Part shown: piece by piece, positions 34,551 to 41,611 of the stretch
Layout of the letters: every line of letters begins with the position of its first letter
How positions within the stretch are numbered: position 1 is the first letter of the stretch
Source of the DNA: Bailinhaonella thermotolerans
GTDB lineage: Bacteria; Actinomycetota; Actinomycetes; Streptosporangiales; Streptosporangiaceae
Length of the DNA stretch: 64,000 bases
NCBI RefSeq assembly: GCF_003594875.1
Contig: NZ_QZEY01000023.1
Coordinates: 62,001-126,000, forward strand
Reading direction: 5' to 3'
Notes under the pieces: model-generated
The model's database searches: none
Told to the model about the DNA's origin: nothing
The model's input: the letters and a program-made list of their open reading frames with translations, nothing else
Made by a program: the position numbers and the translations under genes

Positions 34551-34817
34551 GTGACCACCCCGATACGACAGGCCCGGAGATCCGCCGTCGCGCGCGAGTT
34601 CGGCGTCATCGAGTGGGTCATCGTGGCGGGCGGCCCGGGCTCCTATGTCCTCGGCGACCTGGCGGCCAGGTCGGCGAACTCCCCCGTCCTCGTGCCGATC
34701 GCCGTGGTCTGCCTGCCGGCGTACGTCGTCGCCGGGGTGGTCCTGATCATCCGCCTGGCCGGGCTGAGGTCCCGCCCCTATCTCGAACCCCCGCCCGCCT
34801 TCACCCCCGGCCCCTGA
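34551..34817 (+). CDS. Small membrane protein, unknown
   Basis: An 88-residue frame starting at GTG 34551, right behind the terminator, with two hydrophobic segments (WVIVAGGPGSYVLGDLA and VLVPIAVVCLPAYVVAGVVL) and a proline-rich tail. There is no ribosome site, and the start would overlap the terminator's T-run, so expression is uncertain. I do not recognise the family. It could be a fortuitous frame, but the membrane pattern and codon use look real. Confidence 0.45.
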   Translation: MTTPIRQARRSAVAREFGVIEWVIVAGGPGSYVLGDLAARSANSPVLVPIAVVCLPAYVVAGVVLIIRLAGLRSRPYLEPPPAFTPGP

Positions 34818-34872
34818 CCCGCGGCCGGGGACCTTCCGCGCGCCGCTCTCGTGGGGCCGGTCGCGCGGGCGG

Positions 34873-35376
34873 TCAGGGGAGGTGCCAGGGGATGGTGACC
34901 GGGGTCGCGGGGGCGCCGCCGTACAGGAGGCGTTCCAGCAGGGAGTGCAGGCCCAGGGGGTAGACGAGCTCGCCGGTGGCGCTCAGGTCGGGGATGGACC
35001 ACCAGCGGAACGACTCGATCAGGCCGGCCTCCAGGTCCTCCATGGCGGAGACGTCCACCTCCAGTTCCGGCACGCGGAGGAGGAAGAAGGAGTCGGTGGC
35101 GCGGTAGACGCGGCCGTCCCCGCTCGTCCACAGGCCGGAGGAGACGGCGACCACCTCGCCCAGGGCGGCGGGGTCCACGACGTGCCCGGTCTCCTCGCGG
35201 AGTTCGCGCGCGGCGGCCTCGCGGAGGTCCTCGCCGGGCCGTACGCCGCCGCCGGGGGTGAACCAGGCGTGGCCCCGGCCGTCGGGGGCCAGGCCGCGGC
35301 CCTGGTACAGCAGCACCCGGTCACGGCCGTCCACCAGCAGGATCCGCGCGGACGGCCGGTCGGTCACCTCTCCCAT
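34873..35376 (-). CDS. NUDIX hydrolase
   Basis: A 167-residue NUDIX protein. The catalytic box is present: GGGVRPGEDLREAAARELREETGH with a perfect REx2EE core near residues 50-73 (the string is cut here to its key residues G-x5-E-x7-REEETG type). It hydrolyses a nucleoside-diphosphate derivative; specificity unknown. ATG 35376 was chosen since upstream sequence is low-complexity. Confidence 0.88.
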   Translation of the reverse strand: MGEVTDRPSARILLVDGRDRVLLYQGRGLAPDGRGHAWFTPGGGVRPGEDLREAAARELREETGHVVDPAALGEVVAVSSGLWTSGDGRVYRATDSFFLLRVPELEVDVSAMEDLEAGLIESFRWWSIPDLSATGELVYPLGLHSLLERLLYGGAPATPVTIPWHLP

Positions 35377-35864
35377 GAGCGCGACCCTACGCGGAACGGC
35401 GGCGCGCGGAGCGCGGTGGACGACGAGGCCGCGAGAGATGACGAGGGCCGCGAGGGATGACGAGGGCCGCGAGGAGCGTGAGGGATGCGAGAGACGTGAG
35501 GAACGTGAGGGGCGCGGGAGGCGCGAGGAACGTGAGGGCCCGGGGGGCCGCCCCCGCGGTGGGATGGGTGTGGACGGAGGCGGCCTGTCCGGGTGGAGGG
35601 GTCGGCCGAGCGCGTGCGGAAGGGCGGGCTCCGCGACCGGGAGGCCGCGGAGCCCCGAGAGAGACGGAGGTCCTCGTACGGCCTTCGCGGCGGCCGGACG
35701 GACCCGCGGCCCGGGCGTGGTCCCCGGACCGGCGCCGAGCGATGGCGTCACCCGGCTGCGTGCGGCGCGACGGGCGGAGCCACCGCGTCGGCCGCGTTCA
35801 CGGTGACTGGGAGTTACCCACAACCACCCTCAGTGAAACGCGTCGCCCTTCCCCGGCCCGCCGC
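35377..35864. other. GA-rich, repeat-bearing intergenic region
   Basis: No gene in these 488 bases. From 35420 to 35545 the plus strand is purine-rich with short repeats such as gaggaacgtgaggg and gatgacgagggccgcgag. The rest shows no structure that I can name; one TCGTACGGCC core is near 35677. Confidence 0.55.
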
Positions 35865-37622
35865 TCATTCGGGAGGCGGCGGGAGGGTGCCCGAGGTCGC
35901 CCGGGCCAGGGCGGCGTAGACATGGGAGCGCGGGCCGCGGCCGAGGATCACGCGCTGCCCCGCGACGGGCCGGGCGGGCAGGCCGAAGCCGTACGGCGGC
36001 GCGCCCGCGGGCAGGCCGAGCAGCGGGGTGCCGCGCTCGCGCGCCAGGGCCAGGTTGTGCCGGAGCAGCAGCGGCGGGATCTCCAGGTGGTGGCGGAACT
36101 CCGGGTCCGCGCCGTAGAGGTAGCTGCCCACGAAGTCGCGGCCGAGGAGCGTGAAGTCGAGGGCGACCACGCGCCCGCCGAGGCGGAACTCGGTGAGCGC
36201 GGCGTCGCCGTCACTGACCATGACGCGGGCGGCCGTGGTCATGTGGCGCAGGAAGTCCCCCGAGGTGTGCTTCGGGTTGCGCGCGCCCCCCTTCCACAGG
36301 GCGTGGAGCCGCACCAGCTCGCCCATCGCGGCCTCGGCCCGGCCGGGCGAGACGGCCTCGGCGGTCACCCGGGGACTGGCCGGCGCGACGGGCGCGAGGT
36401 TCTCCAGCCGGGCGTACATGCCGGAGGTCAGGCGCCAGCGCGGCCCCTCCCACCCGGCGAACACGTTGCGAGCGACCGACTCCGCGCGCACGCCGCACAG
36501 GTCCAGCACGCTCCAGCCGCGCTCCCCGGCGAGCCCGCGCACGAGCGCCGCCGTGGCCTCCCCGGCGTACGCGTCGTCCACCAGCATGTCGTTCAGGTCC
36601 GACAGCCCGCCGCCGATCGGTCCGAGCACTCCGCGCCGCCGCACCATCAGCGGCGCGGCCCCGACCAGCCGGTCCCGGCGCCAGACGAGGACGAGCCGCA
36701 TCCGCCCCGGCCTGCCGTACTCCCGCCACCAGGTGCGCAGCCAGGCGTGCGACTGGAACGGCGTGGCGGTCGAGCACCGGTCGTACAGCCCGTACCAGTC
36801 GTCCGCGATCAGGTCGAGCGCCCGGTCCTCGCGCCAGATCTCGATCGTCCAGCTCCCGGCGGCGCCCCGGCCGCCGTACCCGGCTCCCGTGCGGCGGGCC
36901 GTCGCCGGGCCCCGCCGTACGGGCGGCGCGTCCGGCCGGTCGGCGGTGTCCCCTTCCCTGGCGGCGGGCACGACGGGCTCCGGCCCGCGCGCCCGCTCGC
37001 CCTGCCCGAAGCACTGCGTCTGCTTCGCGTCCCACAGCAGCCCGGCGGAGACTCCGTCACCACCGGAAGGGCCGTTCACCGGCGGGTGCCCGGCCTCCGC
37101 CACGCCCCCGCCGCCGTCGTGGTCTCCGGCGAACCCCGGCGGACCTCCCCGCCCGTCGCCCGGCGCCGCGACGAGGAGACCCGGCGCGCCCTCCGGCGGG
37201 CCCCCGTCGCCCGGGGCCACCTGACCGGCGGCCACGCTCGTCTCCCCCTCGTACGGCGGGGCCGCCGCTTCCGGCGGGGCGTACACGAGGAGGTCCGGCG
37301 CCGCTCCCTCGGCCGGCGCGAGGGCTTCGGGGGCCGGGATCACCACCTGGCCGGCGGCCGCGTGCGGCTCCCCCTCGTACGGCGGGGCCTCCGCCTGGGC
37401 GTACGCGATGGGGGCCGGGGCGGGGTTCTCGGCCGCCGGGAGGGCTTCGGCGGCCTGGATCACCACCTGGCCGGAGGGGACGGCGGGCTCCTCCGGACCC
37501 TCGTGGCCGGGCGGCGGAGCGGCGGGAGTGATCCTGGGCTGGCGGGAGCCGAGGGTGCGCAGGAGACGGCTCAGGGCGCTCGCCGGTGGCGGCGCCTCGT
37601 GGGGTGGGGATGGGCGGGTCAT
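35865..37622 (-). CDS. FemAB/BioF2-like GNAT acyltransferase with long repetitive N-terminus
   Basis: About 585 residues. The C-terminal 360 form the BioF2-like acetyltransferase domain seen in exopolysaccharide loci: DRCSTATPFQSHAWLRTWW, VLVWRRDRLVGAAPL, RLHALWKGGARNPKHTSG and YGADPEFRHHLEIPP. The first 220 residues are low-complexity (Ala/Pro/Gly/Glu) with two to three 42-residue repeats built on AGQVVIPAPEALAPAEG and PPYEGE. The start ATG overlaps the stop of the Wzz-like gene (ATGA), so it belongs to the exopolysaccharide operon, where it could acylate polymer or precursor. Confidence 0.8.
   Translation of the reverse strand: MTRPSPPHEAPPPASALSRLLRTLGSRQPRITPAAPPPGHEGPEEPAVPSGQVVIQAAEALPAAENPAPAPIAYAQAEAPPYEGEPHAAAGQVVIPAPEALAPAEGAAPDLLVYAPPEAAAPPYEGETSVAAGQVAPGDGGPPEGAPGLLVAAPGDGRGGPPGFAGDHDGGGGVAEAGHPPVNGPSGGDGVSAGLLWDAKQTQCFGQGERARGPEPVVPAAREGDTADRPDAPPVRRGPATARRTGAGYGGRGAAGSWTIEIWREDRALDLIADDWYGLYDRCSTATPFQSHAWLRTWWREYGRPGRMRLVLVWRRDRLVGAAPLMVRRRGVLGPIGGGLSDLNDMLVDDAYAGEATAALVRGLAGERGWSVLDLCGVRAESVARNVFAGWEGPRWRLTSGMYARLENLAPVAPASPRVTAEAVSPGRAEAAMGELVRLHALWKGGARNPKHTSGDFLRHMTTAARVMVSDGDAALTEFRLGGRVVALDFTLLGRDFVGSYLYGADPEFRHHLEIPPLLLRHNLALARERGTPLLGLPAGAPPYGFGLPARPVAGQRVILGRGPRSHVYAALARATSGTLPPPPE
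37240..37480. repeat. 126-bp in-frame repeat in the acyltransferase gene
   Basis: About two copies of a 126-bp unit (42 codons), recognisable by ccccctcgtacggcgggg at about 37245 and 37371 and by ggatcaccacctggccgg further on. It encodes the AGQVVI...PPYEGE repeats. Confidence 0.8.
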
Positions 37623-38248
37623 GGCGCGGCTCCCTGCGGCGTCGGTGTGGTGGGCAGGGGCGCGGGTTCCTCGGCGGGGCGGCGGCGAGGGGACCGCGCC
37701 GGGGTGCGGCCCAGGCCGGCGAGCATGGCGAGGACGCCCGCGAGGAGACCGGCGGCGGCCCCCGCGGCGATGTCGAGCGGCGGGATCGGCGTGGCCGGGG
37801 CGGCGGGCGGGGACGCGGCCCCGAAGGAGGCGAGGCGCACCCGCGTGTCCGGCGTGCGGTAGTTGGCGTATCCGATGAGGGCGCCGGCGACCGAGTTCGC
37901 CAGGTGCGCGGCCTGGGCGGGGCGTTCGGCGCTGAGGGTGATGCGCAGCAGCGGCGCGTCCGGGGACACCGTGGACTGGACGCGCCCGGCGAGTTCCGCC
38001 GCGCCCACCCGGGCGGTCTCGCTCACGCGCTGGAGGACCTCGGGCTCGGCCACGATGCGGCTGTAGGCCTGCGCGAAGCTCAGCGCCTGGGCCGGCGCCT
38101 CCCCGCTGCCCGGGACCACGACCACGTACGCGGTCGCGGTGTACGAAGGCGGCTTGACCAGCGCGTATCCCCCGCCGATGACCGCTCCCACGAGCATGGC
38201 CGCGAGCGGGAGCCACCACCGGCGGGCCAGGGCGGTGAGCGTGTTCAT
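37619..38248 (-). CDS. Wzz/KpsE-like chain-length determinant
   Basis: A 209-residue protein with a Wzz fold layout: N-terminal membrane helix (about 10-31), SYTATAYVVVVPG, a periplasm-side coiled stretch with FAQAYSRIVAEPEVLQRV, and a second membrane helix at about 172-195 ending in a basic tail. In actinomycetes such proteins control polymer length, often with a tyrosine kinase partner, which is absent here. ATG 38248. The stop overlaps the next gene. Confidence 0.85.
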   Translation of the reverse strand: MNTLTALARRWWLPLAAMLVGAVIGGGYALVKPPSYTATAYVVVVPGSGEAPAQALSFAQAYSRIVAEPEVLQRVSETARVGAAELAGRVQSTVSPDAPLLRITLSAERPAQAAHLANSVAGALIGYANYRTPDTRVRLASFGAASPPAAPATPIPPLDIAAGAAAGLLAGVLAMLAGLGRTPARSPRRRPAEEPAPLPTTPTPQGAAP

Positions 38249-38407
38249 GTCAGGACCTCGTTCATGTCGGCTTCCTCCGGATCGGGCGTTGGTTCGGGCC
38301 GGACCGCGAGCAGTGCCGCGGACGGACGTCGGCTGGGCTTCGGGCGGAGCGATCGGCGTGGGACGGGACCACGAGCCGGCCTTCGGGCAGGTCATCGCGG
38401 ATCTCGG

Positions 38408-38530
38408 TGGATCTCGCCGTGTCCCCGTGGATCCCGGCGGATCTCGCCGCGTCCCCGTGGATCCCGGCGGATCTCGCCGCGTCCCCGTGGATCCCGGCGG
38501 ATCTCGCCGCGTCCCCGTGGATCCCGGCGG
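38408..38530. repeat. 30-bp minisatellite (four copies) in the exopolysaccharide operon
   Basis: Four nearly identical 30-bp units (ctcgccgcgtccccgtggat is the core), starting at 38408, 38438, 38468 and 38498, lie between the glycosyltransferase and Wzz-like genes. The first differs at two or three positions. The interval 38249-38539 has no gene. The repeat can be read as a periodic peptide on either strand, but no start or ribosome site supports that. Confidence 0.92.
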
Positions 38531-38539
38531 GTGTTCGGC

Positions 38540-39694
38540 CTACGGCGGCTCCGGCGATCCGAGCGGCCCGAGCGGCCCGAGCGGCCCGGATAAGTCCGGC
38601 TGGTACGACGGGAGCGGCCCGCGCGTGAGCACGTGGGCGTACAGCGAGGTCAGCGCGCCCACGTGCCGCCGGATGTCGTAGTGTGCGACGGCGGGCGGCG
38701 GCGGCAGCCGTACCGGATCGGACTGGGCCAGGGCGCACAGCTCGGCGCGGAAGGACGTGTGCCCGGGGGCGACGCGGCGGGCTCCGGGCGCGGCCCCGGG
38801 GGGCAGTTCGTCGAGCGACGGGCACGCGGCGTGCAGCACGGGCAGCCCGGCGGCCAGGCCCTCCAGCACGGCGAGGCCGAACGTCTCCTCCTCCGCGGGG
38901 GCCGCGAGCACGTCCATCGCCGCCAGGTGGGCGGGCACGTCGGGGACCTCGCCGGTGATCACGACGCGGTCGGCGACGCCGTTGTACCTGGCCAGCGCCT
39001 CCAGGATGGGCCGCGCGGGGCCCTCCCCGACCAGGAGCAGCCACGCGGAGGGCAGCCCGCCGAGGGCCGAGAGCAGCACGTCGAACCGCTTGCTCCGCAC
39101 CAGCCGCCCCAGCCCGCCGATCACGAACGCGTCGGCCGGGATGCCGTAGGCCGCCCTGCGGGCCCGGCGCGCCTCGGGGTCGAAGGCGAAGGCGGCGGCG
39201 TCGATGCCGTTGGGGACGACGTGGACCCGCCGCACGCCCCACTCGGCCAGGCGGTCCGCGACGGCCCGGGACACCGCGACGGTGAGGTGGCCGACGCGTT
39301 CGGACGCGCGGTAGAGGGCGCGGATCGAGGCGTTCTTGGGCCGGCCCTCGATGTGGGAGGTGCAGAGGGAGTGCTCGGTGGCGACGATCGCGGGCACCCC
39401 GGCGAGGCGCGCGGCGAAGCGCCCGTAGACGCAGGCGCGGTACAGGTGCGTGTGCACGACGTCGTACCGGCCCTCGCGCATCAGCGTCACGAGCCGCCCG
39501 ACCGCGCTGACGTCCCGGTTCCCGCGCATGCGGAGCGAGTGCACCGGAACGCCCAGGGCGGCGACCCCCGCCTCGCGGCCGGTGTCGGTCAGCGTCGCGA
39601 CCTCGCAGGGCATGTCGGTGTGCCGGAGGAGCGCGGCGAGCTGGCGTTCGGCGCCGCCCGCCGCGAGGCTCGTGATCACGTGCAGCACCTTCAC
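38540..39694 (-). CDS. Family 4 glycosyltransferase
   Basis: A 384-residue GT4/GT-B enzyme. The N-terminal fold has VITSLAAGGAERQLAALL and DVVHTHLYRA; the C-terminal fold has VSRAVADRL, VVPNGID, LLVGEGPARP and the E-x7-E motif in EEETFGLAVLEGLAAGLPVL. It transfers a sugar from a nucleotide donor to the growing lipid-linked exopolymer unit on the inner membrane face. The C-terminus ends in a GPLGPLGPLG run coded by a 9-bp repeat, next to a 30-bp minisatellite. It lies six bases behind the phosphotransferase gene. Confidence 0.9.
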   Translation of the reverse strand: MKVLHVITSLAAGGAERQLAALLRHTDMPCEVATLTDTGREAGVAALGVPVHSLRMRGNRDVSAVGRLVTLMREGRYDVVHTHLYRACVYGRFAARLAGVPAIVATEHSLCTSHIEGRPKNASIRALYRASERVGHLTVAVSRAVADRLAEWGVRRVHVVPNGIDAAAFAFDPEARRARRAAYGIPADAFVIGGLGRLVRSKRFDVLLSALGGLPSAWLLLVGEGPARPILEALARYNGVADRVVITGEVPDVPAHLAAMDVLAAPAEEETFGLAVLEGLAAGLPVLHAACPSLDELPPGAAPGARRVAPGHTSFRAELCALAQSDPVRLPPPPAVAHYDIRRHVGALTSLYAHVLTRGPLPSYQPDLSGPLGPLGPLGSPEPP

Positions 39695-39700
39695 GGGGCG

Positions 39701-41149
39701 TCACCCGCCTCCCGGCCGCGGGCCCCGCAGCACCGCCCCGGCCGTGCGGAGCAGGATCTTCACGTCGCCCCACAGCGACCAGGTGTCGGCGTAGTGGTTG
39801 TCGAAGCGCGCCCGGTCCCCGATCGAGGAGTCGCCGCGCAGCCCGTGCACCTGGGCCCACCCGGTGATCCCCACGGGCACGCGGTGCCGGGATCGGTAGT
39901 GCGGGAAGGCGCGGGCGAACCGGTCCACGAAGTACGGCCGCTCCGGCCGCGGCCCCACCACGCTCATGTCGCCGCGCAGCACGTTCCAGAGCTGCGGGAG
40001 GTCGTCCAGCGAGGTCCGCCGCAGGAACCGCGCGACCCGTCCCACGCGCTCGTCGCCCGCGACGCTCCACCGGGTCGCCGACTCGTGCTCGTCCGCCGGG
40101 GTGAACGTGCGGAACTTCAGCAGCTCGAAGCACGTCCCCCGGGCCCCCACCCGGACCTGCCGGAACAGCACGCCCCGGCCCCCGTCCCGGCGTACGGCGA
40201 GCGCGCACGCCGCGAGCACCGGCAACGCGACCACCAGCCCGAGCGCCGCCACGGCCACGTCCGCGACCCGCTTGACCGGCCAGGACGGGCGCTCGCGCGG
40301 GTCGCGGCGCATGCGCGCGACCGGGAAGCCCAGGATGTGGTCCTCCACCCGGAGCAGCGCGGCCGCCGGGCCGCCCGGCTCGGGCACGAACAGCACGTCG
40401 CAGCCCAGCCGCTGCCCGGCCCTGGCCGCCGCCATCGCCCGGGCCCCGGGCGCGCCCGCCGCCCCCGCGACCGGCACGATCATCGTCCGCACCTCGTGGG
40501 CGGACACCACCTCGGCCGCCGCGTCGAGCCCGCCGAGCACGCGCTCGTCCTCCGGCCCGGCCCGAGGCGCCTCCCGGTCGGCCACGAACCCGACGGGCCG
40601 CAGGCCGTACTCCGGGTGCGCGGCCAGTCCCCGGGCGATCCGCCGCCCGGCGGGAGAGGTCCCGACGACGAGGGCGCGCCCGGACTCCTCGCGCCGCCGC
40701 CCGGCCCGCAGCACCGCGTAGCCCGCCGTACGGCCCCCGCAGGCGAGCACGAGGAACGCGAGCCCGGCGGCCGGCAGCGCCGGCGCGGGCGTGGACGGCG
40801 CGCCCGCGAGCACGCCCAGGAAGAGCGCGGCGAGCCCGCATCCGGCGAGCCCGGGCAGGTCGTCGAGCGCGGACGGGCTGAACCCGGGCCGGTACTGGCC
40901 TCGCGCGGCGCACAGGAGCAGCAGGACGGGCACGGCCGCGGCGGCCACGCCGTACCCGCCGAGCGCGCCGGCGGCGACGGCCACGGCCACGGCGTCCGAC
41001 CCGGCGAGCAGGTGCGGCACGGCGCGCAGCAGTACGGCGGGGCGGGGTTCGTCCCGCGGCACGCCGGCCGGGCCGGCGCGGACGGCGGGATTCACCGTCG
41101 CGCCGGCGACCGCCGCGCTGATCGAGCGTTGCCCGCGTGAGTGAAACAT
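39701..41149 (-). CDS. Undecaprenyl-phosphate sugar phosphotransferase (WbaP/CpsE type)
   Basis: A 482-residue initiating transferase. Several N-terminal membrane segments and a central CoA-binding-like domain (ALVVGTSPAGRRIARGLAAH) precede the C-terminal bac_transf domain with KRVADVAVAALGLVVALPVL, ELLKFRTFTP, LRRTSLDDLPQLWNVL and DMSVVGPRPE. It loads the first sugar phosphate onto undecaprenyl phosphate. ATG 41149 has AAGGGCGGG just upstream. It is the first gene of the minus-strand exopolysaccharide operon. Confidence 0.92.
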   Translation of the reverse strand: MFHSRGQRSISAAVAGATVNPAVRAGPAGVPRDEPRPAVLLRAVPHLLAGSDAVAVAVAAGALGGYGVAAAAVPVLLLLCAARGQYRPGFSPSALDDLPGLAGCGLAALFLGVLAGAPSTPAPALPAAGLAFLVLACGGRTAGYAVLRAGRRREESGRALVVGTSPAGRRIARGLAAHPEYGLRPVGFVADREAPRAGPEDERVLGGLDAAAEVVSAHEVRTMIVPVAGAAGAPGARAMAAARAGQRLGCDVLFVPEPGGPAAALLRVEDHILGFPVARMRRDPRERPSWPVKRVADVAVAALGLVVALPVLAACALAVRRDGGRGVLFRQVRVGARGTCFELLKFRTFTPADEHESATRWSVAGDERVGRVARFLRRTSLDDLPQLWNVLRGDMSVVGPRPERPYFVDRFARAFPHYRSRHRVPVGITGWAQVHGLRGDSSIGDRARFDNHYADTWSLWGDVKILLRTAGAVLRGPRPGGG

Positions 41150-41370
41150 CCCGCCCTTTGCACGTCCGAGACTCCAGCCGTCGGGGGGATCTGCCAAAAA
41201 CCGATTCCGGCCCGTTCCCATCCGGCCCGGAGCCTTCGGGTAAGGTGCCGAAAACATGTGGCGGGCGCGGCCGGAAGCGGTGACTCCGCAGGTCGCAGAC
41301 CCTGCCGTCGGCGGCCATAATCGGTCGCGCAGACGTGTTCGATGCTATACAGGCGGACCGAAAAGCCAAC

Positions 41371-41398
41371 TCCCCGCCTGCCTGTGCGGGCTGTTTTT
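41371..41398 (+). terminator. Terminator-like hairpin with T6, orphan
   Basis: CCCGC CTGCCTGT GCGGG followed by ctgTTTTTT. A second, longer pairing GCCTGCC / GGCAGGC spans the T-run. No plus-strand gene precedes it within 400 bases apart from possible short transcripts. Confidence 0.6.
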
Positions 41399-41529
41399 TG
41401 GCAGGCTTGCGCGTTACCCGCCGATACTTCGCGCTCCCGCCCGGAGTGCGTCCCGCGCGCTTACCCCGGGATTTCCCTCGTTTTAATGGCCGCGCCCCGG
41501 CGGGAAATCGTCCGGGCCCAACAAAAGGA

Positions 41530-41562
41530 CATCCGCCCCAATTCTTGGAATCAGGGCGGATG
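41530..41562 (-). terminator. Terminator of the chaplin-repeat gene
   Basis: Perfect 9-bp stem CATCCGCCC / GGGCGGATG with a 15-base loop; on the minus strand it is followed by TCCTTTTGTT. It lies about 50 bases after the stop codon at 41612. Confidence 0.8.
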
Positions 41563-41611
41563 CCGGATTATGTGGAGTCAGATCGCCGGTCAGCGACCGG
41601 CGGGGCGGCGG

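Larger units (their letters stand above)
41150..41611. other. Intergenic leader region of the exopolysaccharide operon
   Basis: No protein gene in these 462 bases. On the minus strand it should hold the operon promoter and leader. On the plus strand a terminator-like hairpin with six T's (41371-41398) suggests that an RNA ends there. At the far end lies the terminator of the chaplin gene. Confidence 0.5.

Noticed and set aside
38408-38530. CRISPR-like array
   Set aside because: The units are directly adjacent with no spacers, and no cas genes are present.
38407-38628. Short plus-strand gene with a perfect 10-residue peptide repeat
   Set aside because: The periodic peptide simply reflects the 30-bp DNA repeat; no ribosome site or start context, and it overlaps the end of the glycosyltransferase gene antisense.
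41260-41360. Possible tRNA or riboswitch upstream of the exopolysaccharide operon
   Set aside because: A GTTCGA-like string is present but no cloverleaf or known riboswitch core could be built by eye; only the terminator-like hairpin was kept.
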